Translations under genes and position numbers: made by a program
Source of the DNA: Paulinella micropora
Lineage: Eukaryota; Cercozoa; Imbricatea; Euglyphida
Assembly (NCBI GenBank): GCA_009731375.1
Contig: BJOX01000106.1
Location: forward strand, 450,172 to 514,171
Length of the DNA: 64,000 nucleotides
Reading direction: 5' to 3'
The notes under the pieces: model-generated
The model's database searches: none
What the model was told of the DNA's origin: nothing
Seen by the model: only the letters and a program-made list of their open reading frames with translations
In this document: positions 53,251-63,920 of the stretch, piece after piece
Layout: each line of letters begins with the position of its first letter
Numbering within the stretch: position 1 is the stretch's first letter

Positions 53251-53329
53251 TAAGGGCTGACAGAATGAACAAAAATGAACATTACCACCCAACTGAACCA
53301 GCACTAGTAGCAAGAACAACTGCAGCAAC

Positions 53330-53579
53330 AAGAAAAAAAACATTAACTACTGATTACTATTTACTACTTACTACGACTACTACTACTGCAACTACAACTA
53401 CTACTACTGCTACTGCTACTACTACAACCATACCACAAAAAAGACATGTCTTCAAGTACTTCACCTTGTTCCTTCAGCTGTCGCCCGTGTGTCGCCCATT
53501 CTTTCAGGGTAGACATCTGATGTCGTATTTGGATTACCGCCAAATTGTCGCTAACAAGGGGTTGCACACCTCTAGCTCG

Positions 53580-53654
<75 letters not shown>

Positions 53655-53656
53655 AT
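53330..53656. repeat. (ACT)n arrays
   Basis: A loose ACT/ACA-rich stretch (53330-53430), 140 bases of unique sequence, then about 25 perfect ACT units (53579-53654). Confidence 0.93.
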
Positions 53657-53664
53657 CTTAATTT

Positions 53665-54338
53665 GTATGTATGTATGTATGTATGTATGTGTGTATGTTA
53701 TGTATGCATGTATGTATGTATGTACGTATGTATGTATGTATGTATGTTATGTATGTATGTTATGTATGTACACTATGTATGTATGTTATGTATGTATGTT
53801 ATTGTATGTTATGTATATATGTTATGCATGTATGTTATGCACGTATATGTTATGTATGTATATGTTATGTACGTATATGTTATGTACGCATGTATGTATG
53901 CATGTTAATATGTATGTATGTTATGTATGTATGTCATGTATGTTATGTATGTATGTTCTGTATGTATGTTATGTATGTGTGTTATGTATATATGTAATGT
54001 AATGTATGTAATGTAATGTATGTAATGTTCTGTAACGTATGTATGTTATGTATGTATGTATGTAATATATGTAGGTACTGTATGTATGTAAATGTAATGT
54101 ATGTAGGTAATGTATGTAGGTAAGGTATGTAGGTATGTATAGGTATGTATGTAGGTATGTATGTAGGTATGTAACGTATGTAGGTATGCGTATGTATTTA
54201 GGTATGTATGTATGCAGGTATGTATGTACGTAATGTATGTAGGTAAATGTATGTAGGTATGTATGTAGGTATGTATGTATGTAATGTATGTAGGTATGTA
54301 TGTATGTAATGTGTATGTAATGTATGTATGTATGTATG

Positions 54339-54370
<32 letters not shown>

Positions 54371-54680
54371 CATGTTTTACGAATGTATGTATGTATGTAT
54401 GTACATATGTACATATGTATGAAGTATGTATGTATGTGTGTATGCATGTATGTATGTTTTACGAATTTATGTATGTATGTATGTATGTATGCATGCATGC
54501 ATGTATGTCTGTATGTGTGTATGTATGTATGAGTACTTGTATGTATGTATGTATGTATGTATCTATATGTATGTATGTATGTATGTATACGTATGTATGA
54601 CATATGTATGTATGTATGCATGTATGTATGTTATGTATGGTATGTATATACATATGTATGTATTGTATATTCACATGTAC
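53665..54680. repeat. degenerate (TATG)n array, about 1 kb
   Basis: Long tetranucleotide array with many length variants (TATGT, TAGG, ACGT). Apparent Met/Tyr/Val/Cys proteins are artefacts. Arrays of the same motif occur at 249-770, 6415-6690, 61170-61280 and 62440-62580. Confidence 0.95.
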
Positions 54681-55130
54681 AAAACCCAGATCTCAATCTA
54701 GAGGGTTTTACATATGTACGTATGTATGTACATATGTTTGAAAGTATGGAGGTCCCACTTAATCCAACTAGTGGCAAGTATTTTATTAAAACAGTGTTTG
54801 CGTAAAAAAAAGTATCTGTGTAGGCAGGTATGCCTGTGGTATGTTGACACCAATTTACCTGGAAGTCCTGGAAAGCTCTGGAAATCCCGTTCCAAGGTGT
54901 CAGCAGGCTGTTCATTGCTCATGAATCACGTTACCTTGCTCGGTTTTGCGTAGCAAGCCGCAGGGGCTACAAACTGTGCATCATCCGCATACAGTATTAC
55001 TTTACCGTTGACACCTTTTGGGCCCAAGGCAAAAAAAGTGGCAACCGGTGACATCAGGCCAGAGGGAGTTTTTTGCCGTTGCTTTTTGTGAAATTTCAAG
55101 TCGAATTTTACTACGTATACACTTCGCGGT
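54681..55130. other. unique sequence, no gene recognised
   Basis: About 450 bases without repeats or clear coding signal. May be the 5' part of the LINE-like relic that follows. Confidence 0.4.
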
Positions 55131-56030
55131 CGACTCTAGATCTTCGAACAAGGAAGAGATCAACATGGTGCAGCTTTCCATGCGCTCATGTTATCTGCTG
55201 CTCAAGAAGGAACCAGTGCGCTGCAGTTTTCGACATTCCCAGTCAACCCTGAGCTCTCGCTAAGAGATGCAGAGATTGAAGCTGCACTACGTATACAGTA
55301 ACTAGTACTGGCTAGATTGCCCCAGCTCCCACTTTCTGATATTCCAATCACTGGTGTTCACTGTCCTGCCTTCAACAGCTGTTTACCACTGATACGACCA
55401 CATATCACTTTCTCACACGCACTTATCCAGTAGTTGCAATTAGAGGTGCTGTCATACGACAGCTACGTCAAGATGTTGGCTACTTTTCTTCGACACTGTG
55501 GAGCAGTCGTCGAGATCGAGCCTGACAATCTCCACTTTCAAAATGCTACAAGAGAACACCCAGATCTCCGGATATGGTGGCGTCCTGCAAGAATGAGCCC
55601 TCCTGACACGATCATCGATGTCAGTTTCGCATCCCCACTTGCTTAAACCTCACTGATGCTAGCAGCTACCACTCGACTTGCCGCTGCATCTCACTGTGAA
55701 GTGATCAAACAAAGCAAATATGATCAGCTAGCGACTGCATCCAACACAACCCTAGTTGCGTGGGTCCTCGAACCTACAGGTGCTCTTGGTAAAGCTTTGG
55801 GCTACTTACGCAAAGCTTAAGTGCAAGCATATTACGCAAGCGTTGTTAGAGTGCTACCCGCCGCGCAAGATACGCTCGCTGATGCAATGCTTGATGATTT
55901 CCTTCGAAACCCACGTGGCCTTCTACCCTACTTTCGAGCGATGTCTGCTGCTGAAACCGCGCGAGGCAATGCGCGTACCATTCACTCAGGGAAGCGGCGC
56001 CTTTGGGATGCACCGCAACGCTCTCACTAG
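55131..56030 (+). pseudogene. relic of a non-LTR retrotransposon ORF2 C-terminus
   Basis: One frame (in register with 55434) carries, across several stops, features of the C-terminal region of LINE-type ORF2. These are a Cys/His stretch (TGVHCPAFN...), EHPDLRIWW followed by DTIIDVSFASPL (the usual R-x-D-x...D-V-x-x-x-x-P pattern), then an Ala-rich helix ending with HCEVIKQSKYDQL and WVLEPTGALG. Stops at 55644 and after 55800 inactivate it. No RT or endonuclease domain is present, so it is a 5'-truncated, old copy. Confidence 0.5.
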
Positions 56031-56545
56031 TTTAGTGTTAGTTTTTCTTCTTTTGTACATAGTCTCATGTTTCTATCTTTGTATATGTCCTTGTTTTCTC
56101 TCCTCATTTCTTCCTTTTCCCCTCATTTTTGTCCCCGTATCATATCTAGCTCTTTTTTCCTTTTCCTTTTTCTAGTCTATATCCTTCCCTTCATACTTTC
56201 TTTCTTTTCTCCATTTCTGTTTTCTCATCATATTTAGCTTTCATTTTCTCCTCTCCCTCCATTTCTTTTTTCCTTTCCAGTTTCTGTCTCCGTATCATAT
56301 TTAGCTTTCATCTTCTCCTCTCTCCCTATATTTTCTTCATTTCTCATTTTCTGTCCCCGTATCATGTTTAGCTTATTTCCTTCATTTCTTTTATTTCTCT
56401 CCTCTCATATATACATTTACTTTCGTTTCCCATTTCTGTTTCCTCAATCATTTACAGTACTAGCTATTATATTAATATTATTTTTTTTACTAAGTTAGCT
56501 TCTCATAAATTAGTTCTAACTTTTCTCACTGTATAATTATGTTTT
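56031..56545. other. pyrimidine-rich tract, no gene
   Basis: About 500 bases strongly rich in T and C on the plus strand, with TTTAGCTT/TCATATTTAGC-type near-repeats about every 60 bases. Possibly 3' tail sequence of the LINE relic or a decayed tandem repeat. Confidence 0.5.
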
Positions 56546-57122
56546 TATTAAAGAAGAAGAAGAAGAAGAAGAAGAAGATGATGATGATGACCAGAGGTCA
56601 CTTGTAAAAGTAGCTTCATTAAAGTAAAGGAAAAGGCAAAGAAGAAGAAGAAGAAATTAGGCAGAAAGAAGTTAGCAATAGCACAACACAAGGAAGAATA
56701 CAAGCCAGACAAGAGACAGACACTTACCAGGAAAAGTAGCAAGACGCGGCTGCAAAGATGCTTCACGGGAGGATCTAGGCAAGCCACGGCAGGATCTAGG
56801 CAAGCCACGTGCAACTGTGTTATCTCACTATATTTCCCATCCCTGACGGGTCATAACTGCGCCAGCGCCTATCCATCCTGGTCTCATGTTGTCTAGGAGA
56901 GGACGAGGGCGTCCAAACCAAGTACGCGGGAAGCATCGTTTGGCGAAACACAACGACACTAAGTTCAAACCAGTTGGTAGGCAGGTCGCCGTTTGTGGCA
57001 GTCCGCAAAAATCGAAGCATTTTGGCTTGACTTTTTGGACGGCCCATCCATGAGAACAGTGAAAAAGGCTGATATTTCAGTACTTTCAGCTTGCTTATCA
57101 CATTTCTTTCAATTTTCCCAAC
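56546..57122. other. (GAA)n tract, short tandem repeat and unique DNA
   Basis: GAA/GAT tract at 56553-56590, a second GAA tract near 56640, and a tandem pair containing GGATCTAGGCAAGCCACG (56773-56812). The rest may be the promoter of the following ORF. Confidence 0.5.
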
Positions 57123-57800
57123 ATGGGCGGGAGCAGCATGTGCGGCAGCACCAAGATCACGACGACCCCTCCGACCACGACGACCCCTCCTTGCGCCTGT
57201 ACGTATAATACTCGAACATGCACAGACATACAAAGACCTTACCATATTTTCCCTTCCCGAGATGAATATACTGATCTCGTTGTTTGCTGTCGTGCAGCGA
57301 AATGCCGCGTGTTGCAGTGGAAGGGGGCCAACACCCAAAAACTATATTTCAACTACGGCGGCTTCAACATCCTCGAACTGGATTGTGACCCCCCCTCAAA
57401 TCTTCACTGCAATTCGACTGTTGTTGGGAGTGTCACATCATGTTCGACTAACCCAAATGTTCGCGTCATGTCGTGTCCCGCAACTCACCCTCGAGGCATG
57501 AATGCTTCTGTTTCCTGCTCCAGCGGCAAACAGGACAACCCCGTCTCCGCCGGCTGCCCGTCCAAGTCAACAGTTACTACCAGCCACATGATTTACACGA
57601 ACCCGACGGATTCCTTGGTGGGCCTGTGTTATGACCCGGCTTTCAACTCAGGTGAAGGCAGTACTGTCCGCCCTAATACGACGAGCATGTTGTGCTGCGA
57701 AGAGGATGATGAATTCGTCCAGCGCGATTGCCCTATTGAAAACGGTGTCCCACCGCCCACGCCTGAATACCCGGAAGTTTGCACGGCCTCATGTGGTTAA
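57123..57800 (+). CDS. Cys-rich, Thr-rich protein of unknown function (possibly partial)
   Basis: A good GT-AG intron (57199-57297: donor CCT|GTACGT, acceptor TCGTGCAG) is predicted, giving exons 57123-57198 and 57298-57800 and about 192 residues. The intron is a multiple of three and stop-free, so the frame is open with or without splicing. After a Thr/Pro linker the body has 16 or more Cys, including paired CC, and several N-x-S/T sites, which suggests an extracellular domain. No signal peptide is visible at the ATG, so upstream exons may be missing. The stop is TAA. Not recognised. Confidence 0.5.
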   Translation: MGGSSMCGSTKITTTPPTTTTPPCACTYNTRTCTDIQRPYHIFPSRDEYTDLVVCCRAAKCRVLQWKGANTQKLYFNYGGFNILELDCDPPSNLHCNSTVVGSVTSCSTNPNVRVMSCPATHPRGMNASVSCSSGKQDNPVSAGCPSKSTVTTSHMIYTNPTDSLVGLCYDPAFNSGEGSTVRPNTTSMLCCEEDDEFVQRDCPIENGVPPPTPEYPEVCTASCG

Positions 57801-57929
57801 TTTCCTTCGGTCAGTCAGCGGCTCATTCGCGATATCAAAGACCGCCATCTGTTCTCAGGTTTATTACTATTATTTGTCAGCTGAAAATATTCTCATTTGT
57901 TCGATCAGCTTCAAAGTGCTCGCTTTGGC

Positions 57930-59105
57930 TGTGAGTTTGGATACAACAAAGGATAAAATTACACAACAAACTATTATTAAAAGTCGCTATGGCTGCATGA
58001 AGTCCTGACTCGTGAGAGCAGGCCCAGTGAAATACCAGTAAATAGCAGAGAGGTCACTTCGTTTATTTACGTAGATTTCTACCTGTTTGCAGACTTGGGT
58101 TGCAAAATACGAACACGATGAACGTAGATTGTGAGTTGGTGAAGTGCGTCACTTGAAAATTATAAGCAGAGTAATATTAATATTTGAAGGAGGGCTTCAA
58201 GTCTAACTTGTATATTCAAGTGTTGTATTAATACTATCACAAACGATAGCTCAACTTGATGGAAGAGTAAATCGGTATTGTGATATAACCAAACTGGGAA
58301 CATCATGATTTGCTTTGTTTTTATCGCTACGTCGCTTACCACGTATCATTTTCTGAAGGAAGACGTCGAGGGAAACTGCACGACGTGCGACAAGCGATGA
58401 CGCACAATGGTGAATGAAATATATACACAATTTTACATGGATGCCCTGAATGAGGACGTGTTGCATGTGGTTTTCGAAGAACAGGAGGGTTCCCGCCGCC
58501 GATTACTAGCAGACTTGAAGGACTTCGCAATAACGCAAGGCTTGTCGGGAGTCAACTGATGAAGCGCCCCGCATCAATCAACAAAATCGGCATGGAGCAA
58601 TTCAGAAAAGCCTTACGTGAGCGCTACATGAAACACTTTCCTCACTATGTAGATTGTCATGGTGAGGTCTCCAGTTCTCAAACGGATAGTGTCTTTTTGT
58701 TCCTCAGTCAGTAAACAGTCATAAACGGATACTGTCGGCCCGGCCGGTTGGTGAACTCAGAATCAAAAACCAAACTGATTTGAGAGGCCTAGGCCGCCCG
58801 GGGTCGGAAAATGACTAGGAACAGCGAAAATAAGTCAAACATTGCGTTTTCCGTCCTGCCCACAAATTTAACGTAACATGTGTGTTTCACTCGGGAAATC
58901 GGGGAAAAAAGTATTTCTGAGTGGGAAAAAGGCAATAGTTGATCTTTTCTAAAAAGGACAGTCCTTTGATTTGATCGTTTGAAATTATTTCTGAACGGAA
59001 TCGAAAAGTAGTTAGTGAAGTCGAAACGTTGTGCAGAGGAGAATCTAATGAACCGGTCAAAAATAGTGAATTATCAACGGTACAGGTTTGGCCGGTCGTT
59101 AAGTG
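57930..59105 (+). repeat. dispersed repeat R1, copy c (diverged, interrupted)
   Basis: 57930-58230 matches the first half of R1 and about 58830-59105 the second half (GAAATCG, TTAGTGAAGTCGAAACG, GGCCGGTCGTTAA), both with many substitutions. The intervening 600 bases hold an LTR-like piece (CGATAGCTCAACTTGATGG... TATAACCAAAC, 58245-58300) related to the gypsy LTR, implying a later insertion into R1. Confidence 0.7.
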
Positions 59106-59117
59106 AAGGTGCCGCTC

Positions 59118-59149
<32 letters not shown>
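59106..59149. repeat. (TTA)n array upstream of the SINE
   Basis: About 30 bases of TTA repeat end directly at the SINE head, mirroring the arrangement at 6232. Confidence 0.9.
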
Positions 59150-59380
59150 GGACACCGTGATAGCCCAGTGGTCAAGTTCTACCATCTGGGCCCTGTCGCC
59201 AGTTCGATTCCCGTCGGTGCCACCAGTATTTTCATTGAACATACCGGTCCGTCTGGAAGTGTTGGAACTGCCCTTGCGGGGGTGTCATTACAGCCTATCG
59301 TCAATTCTTCGTACTCCCCTCACGGGTGAGACGATGGAGGCGCATGTGCAGAAATGCATCAGCCATTGACAGAGAAGCAC
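59150..59380 (+). mobile_element. tRNA-derived SINE, copy 2 (full length)
   Basis: GGACACCGTGATAGCC head, A box TAGCCCAGTGG (59161-59171), B box GTTCGATTCC (59202-59211), acceptor-like GGTGCCACCA, then about 155 bases of tRNA-unrelated body ending GACAGAGAAGCAC and an ATT tail. The first 100 bases are identical to copy 1 at 6132-6232. A- and B-box spacing (41) suits an internal pol III promoter. One extra A in the acceptor stem and a poor D-arm argue against a functional tRNA gene. Confidence 0.88.
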
Positions 59381-59450
<70 letters not shown>

Positions 59451-59452
59451 TA
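59381..59452. repeat. (ATT)n tail of the SINE
   Basis: About 70 bases of ATT repeat directly after the SINE body. It probably serves as the reverse-transcription tail and merges with the target array. Confidence 0.92.
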
Positions 59453-60273
59453 TTTCAATAGTAATAATAATTCAAGTTGTATTATATCATTAAAACATGA
59501 TACTGATGATAATCAATAATCTATTAATAATTGAACAGAAAATTTTGGACGCACCTGAGCTTTTTTAAATAGTCAAATCAATCACAAATGATACTTGCTA
59601 GATGATTTGTAAATGAAGGAAAGCTGATGCTTGAAAAGAAAAAAGACTCTCAGAAGCGCAGTTGAAGAGGAGCTTAGTAAAGAACTTGAGGAGACGAAAA
59701 GGCACTGCAAGAGAAAAGAAAGTGCGGAGAATGAACGTGACTGAAATCAAACCTCAGAGATCGTTGGACATGTCAAGTGCATACATCTGTAAATGATAGA
59801 CATGTCCTGCATGTATGTCTATGTCAATATTATCTATGGCATACATATATACAAATATGAATATTGTATATGTGTGCGCAATTCTGTATTGTTAGTAAAG
59901 ACACACACACACATACATGATCATTATAATAACTATGATCATGGTGGTGTAAATTATAATCAACTTTTTCAAATTAATGATAGGAATACCATTCATGACA
60001 ATAAATGATAATTAAAATTGCAACTGTTTCAAATGAACCAGTGAAAATATTCCAAAGGCATAGCTGATGGTCGGAAAAAAAAAATTGGTTCAGATGAGCG
60101 CGAAGCCTGCTCCAGCCAAAAAAACTTCACAAAACATCAAATCACATATGTCAGTCTTATCGTGTCTTTGTTTGTGTTGCTAAAAATTACGTAATTTGCA
60201 TTCCTTTATCTTAACGGTCATTTTTCCCATGTGCACTCTTGGCGCGCTTCTTTTTTGGATGTGTCTACGGCAG
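59453..60273. other. AT-rich DNA upstream of the 60-kb gene exons
   Basis: No convincing exon, although earlier exons of the membrane-protein gene below should lie here or further upstream. Contains a short CA tract (59901-59913). Confidence 0.45.
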
Positions 60274-60752
60274 AACTTGGAGAGCCAGTCCAACCCAAGA
60301 TGAAAACTGTCAACAAGCTGGACACGAACGTCTGGGATGAGGATCACGGACTGCTGTCGACACCGAGTTCACGCAAAGGTGACTAGCTCCTCTAATCATG
60401 ACACTCGCTTCTGCTAAATTCAAGCGCTTGGAATGCAATGATCTCTGATTGTAGTACTGATTGTCACCGAATACCATGACATACAACCGTTAGCCGTGGT
60501 CATGGCTTCGTACGACATGCACATCTGGGCCATGGTTTGCTGCTCCCAAAAACGATTTCCTTGCTTGTTTTTGCTTCGTCTTTTGTATAAGTCTAGCTTT
60601 CCACAAATGTGCTGGTACCCCGTTGCTTTGCGTGCACAGGGACATGTGGCTCGATGTCCTGGTGGCAACTGGCGTTGGGCGCTTGGGTGGTGCTTATGAC
60701 TATTACCGTGGCATACTTGGCCAAGAACACGCTTACCCTCGAGGCTGTCTAG
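60274..60752 (+). CDS. 3' exons of a tail-anchored or single-pass membrane protein
   Basis: Predicted exons are 60274-60378 (acceptor CTACGGCAG, donor AAAG|GTGACT) and 60640-60752 (acceptor GTGCACAG), with matching phases. They encode about 35 polar residues (TNVWDEDHGLLSTPSSR) followed by a hydrophobic helix (WWQLALGAWVVLMTITVAYL) and TLTLEAV before TAG. Upstream exons are not identified. The same frame stays open for about 50 codons after the TAG with natural composition, so the real 3' end is uncertain. Family unknown. Confidence 0.5.
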
Positions 60753-60909
60753 GCACAGCTGTACCAGGCAAACTATGGAGCTTACGAGGCAGCGGCAGCC
60801 AAGGTAAAAGATGATGGCAAAGGCAAAAATCCTGGGCCTCCGACAGCCAAAACAACGATGATGCAAGTGAAGTGTGAACACAATTTGTTGGCGACGCTCA
60901 AAAAGGCAA

Positions 60910-60911
<2 letters not shown>
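60753..60911 (+). other. open, coding-like stretch after the TAG
   Basis: In frame with the preceding exon the sequence reads AQLYQANYGAYEAAAAKV then a Lys/Gly/Pro-rich segment and NLLATLKKATKK into the poly-A run. It could be a further exon (CTGTCTAG is a fair acceptor), a readthrough tail, or 3' UTR. Confidence 0.35.
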
Positions 60912-60995
<84 letters not shown>

Positions 60996-61005
60996 NNNNN
61001 NNNNN
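60912..61005. other. 82-base poly-A and assembly gap
   Basis: A-run 60912-60993 followed by TA and 10 N (60996-61005). Either a retroposed poly-A tail or a homopolymer that stopped the assembly. Confidence 0.9.
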
Positions 61006-61219
61006 CCAGAATTCAATTGTTTCCACAATAATGGCTATATTCGTCCGCAGGACCAGAGGAATTTTGCGAAAGTTTTAGCCGTTATTCGAGGGTGGGTCGG
61101 GGTAAAAACTGTGCGCGCGGATGAGGGTAAAGACAGCTAGCGCAGCAATTACGCACGTGAAGCCTGTGTAAGTACGTATGTATTATGCATGTATGTACGT
61201 ATGTATTTATGTATGTATG

Positions 61220-61250
<31 letters not shown>

Positions 61251-61463
61251 TATTGTATGTATGTATGTATGTATGTACCGGCATAGGACATCCCATTTTT
61301 CATCTTGGAATAAGCATCCGAGACGACAGTGAATGCAGCATGCAGTCTAAACATAAATACAAACACAGCGGCGTTACGAATGGAAGATGAAAATTACGTT
61401 TTCCGCGGCCGCCAAACTTCACGTTTTTCTCGGTACGGGCGAGCCGGGCGTAAAAAAGTCAAA
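61006..61463. other. unique DNA with a (TATG)n array
   Basis: Tetranucleotide array at about 61170-61280. The flanks show no recognised gene. Confidence 0.6.
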
Positions 61464-61741
61464 TTTGTGGCTAGCCGCAGAAAGTTGAATATTCATGTGG
61501 ACATTCAAGTGGAAAAACATTCAAACTTTGACCTCATCTTTCTCCATCAATATTTGATATACGGAAATGCAGCACACACCGTTGGAAAGCTCTTGTCCTA
61601 AGCTTTCAAATGATGGCTTCAGCACAGTCGTATCACTTCGATTGATGGAGAACGATGAGGTCAAAGTTGGATAGTTTGCCACTTGAATGTCCGCAGTAAT
61701 AATAACGTATACCGTTCGCACTCGCTGCGGAAGCCACAAGT
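61464..61741. repeat. long imperfect hairpin, candidate foldback/MITE-like element
   Basis: Left arm 61464-61562 pairs with right arm 61627-61741. Matching blocks are TTGTGGC...CCGCAG, GGACATTCAAGTGG, AACTTTGACCTCATC and TTCTCCATCAAT. The roughly 65-base loop itself contains GGAAAGCT...AGCTTTC. The right arm has a roughly 20-base insertion (AATAATAACGTATACCG). No coding capacity. Confidence 0.82.
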
Positions 61742-61888
61742 CGATACTTTGTAGATAAAGAGGAAGATTGGACTAATTAAATAGTGAAAAACGGTAGCGA
61801 TCGTGCTCTTGCGAAATCCCACAACCTGCAAACATATTAGATGGTAGATAGGTAGGTAGGTAGGTAGGTAGGTAGGTAGGTAGGTAGG

Positions 61889-61933
<45 letters not shown>

Positions 61934-61934
61934 G

Positions 61935-61978
<44 letters not shown>

Positions 61979-62220
61979 TATAGATATATAGATAGATAGA
62001 TAGATAGATAGAGAGACAAAGAGATAGAGAGACAGACGGATAGGATCACTCTCAGGATTTATCTACCTACCTGTTCACTTCCTAATAACTACCTACCCAC
62101 CTCTACCCACCCAACTACCTACCTACCTACCAACCTACCTACCTACCTATCTACCTGTCTAGCTACCTACCTACCTACCTACCTACCTACCTACCTACTG
62201 TACCTTTCTTTGTTCTGTCT
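61742..62220. repeat. (GGTA)n, (GATA)n and (CTAC)n arrays
   Basis: GGTA (61849-61890) passes into GATA (61891-62012), then a CTAC-rich tract (62060-62200). Frames across them are artefacts. Confidence 0.93.
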
Positions 62221-62547
62221 GTCGATATGAAGGTGTGTACGCATGCATATATATTATTGCATGCATGCAAACTTTCTTATGCATATCTAGTTGCACTTAC
62301 ACATACATACATACATATATCTTTATGCTTCCAACAGTGAAGGGAAAAAAGAGAGTGAAGGTAAAACATGTAAAATACATACATATGTATCTTTCTCCTC
62401 CAAGTGAAGTTAAAAAAGAGAGTGAACGTAAGACTATACATACATACATACATACATACATACATACATACATACATACATACATACGTACATACGTACA
62501 TACGTAAATACATACATACATACATACATACATACATACATACAATA

Positions 62548-62578
<31 letters not shown>

Positions 62579-62580
62579 CC
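62221..62580. repeat. (CATA)n array with flanking duplication
   Basis: A CATA array (62440-62575) is preceded by two related stretches containing AAAAAAGAGAGTGAA(G/C)GTAA at about 62345 and 62413. Confidence 0.88.
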
Positions 62581-62904
62581 AGCATCATAGGCTCCAGGGA
62601 GAAGCGAATGAAAAAAATCAAAATCAAAATTCCTAATAGATAGAATAGATAGATAATCGATAGATAATCGATAGATAATAGATAGAATAGATTAAATAGA
62701 TGAAACCAAATATAATATATAGACTCACAGATATCAAGATGAAATTTATGAGGCAGAGAGAGGAGGAAGGGAGGGAGACAGAAAAAAGAGGGTATGACTG
62801 ATGGATGGAGAGATAGAGGGAGGTAGTAGAAAGGGAAAGAAACGAAGAAAGAATATAAAGCTGATGGGTTGGGTGTGAATGCGTTAACGTGATCTGCAGG
62901 TGTA

Positions 62905-62947
<43 letters not shown>

Positions 62948-62956
62948 GTATGTATA

Positions 62957-63021
<65 letters not shown>

Positions 63022-63179
63022 TTATGTGTGTGTGTGTGTGTATGTGTGTGTATGTGAATGTGTATGTGTATGTATGTATGTATGTGTGTGTGTGTGTGTG
63101 TGTGTGTTTGTGTGTTTGTATGTGCGCGTTTGTATGAATTTGTATGTGTTTGTGTATGTGCAAGGGAGGGAGAGAGAGA

Positions 63180-63182
<3 letters not shown>
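62581..63182. repeat. GATA, TGTATG and TG arrays with purine-rich DNA
   Basis: GATA-type repeat at 62636-62700, purine-rich DNA at 62750-62850, TGTATG/TA/TG arrays at 62897-63120. No gene. Confidence 0.88.
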
Positions 63183-63224
<42 letters not shown>

Positions 63225-63330
63225 NNNNNNNNNNNNNNNNNNNNNNNNNNNNNNNNNNNNNNNNNNNNNNNNNNNNNNNNNNNNNNNNNNNNNNNNNNNN
63301 NNNNNNNNNNNNNNNNNNNNNNNNNNNNNN
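63183..63330. other. poly-G and assembly gap
   Basis: About 42 G (63183-63224), then 106 N (63225-63330). Confidence 0.97.
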
Positions 63331-63379
63331 AGAGCAGTGTAAACACGAAGCGGAAAAAGTGTGTGCCTAGCACGGAGAG

Positions 63380-63445
<66 letters not shown>

Positions 63446-63490
63446 CAGTGTAAACACGAAGCGGAAAAAGTGTGCGCCTAGCACGGAGAG

Positions 63491-63526
<36 letters not shown>

Positions 63527-63571
63527 CAGTGTAAAAACGAAGCGGAAAAAGTGCGTACCTAGCACAGAGAG

Positions 63572-63614
<43 letters not shown>

Positions 63615-63684
63615 TAGATGAGAGATGAGAGTGAGAGAGCAGTGTAAACACGAAGCGGAAAAAGTGTGTGCCTAGCACAGAGAG

Positions 63685-63716
<32 letters not shown>

Positions 63717-63761
63717 CAGTGTAAACACGAAGCGGAAAAAGTGTGTGCCTAGCACGGAGAG

Positions 63762-63798
<37 letters not shown>

Positions 63799-63842
63799 AG
63801 TGTAAAAACGAAGCGGAAAAAGTGCGTACCTAGCACAGAGAG

Positions 63843-63889
<47 letters not shown>

Positions 63890-63920
63890 TGAGAGATGAG
63901 AGTGAGAGAGAGAAAGAGAG
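63331..63920. repeat. minisatellite: 45-bp core alternating with (GA)n, six copies
   Basis: The core, starting GCAGTGTAAACACGAAGCGG and ending CACGGAGAGAATGA, recurs at about 63334, 63446, 63527, 63639, 63716 and 63798. Cores are separated by GA tracts of varying length, sometimes with GATA. Two core variants (AAACACG with GTGTGCC; AAAAACG with GCGTACC) alternate, suggesting a larger two-part unit. Confidence 0.93.

Noticed and set aside
56820-57338. 172-codon minus-strand ORF
   Set aside because: Overlaps the Cys-rich plus-strand ORF; low-complexity Arg/Gly stretch mirrors the Thr/Pro linker.
59150-59225. Functional tRNA gene
   Set aside because: A and B boxes are perfect, but the acceptor stem has an extra base, the D-arm is poor, and a second copy plus an ATT tail show it is a SINE head.
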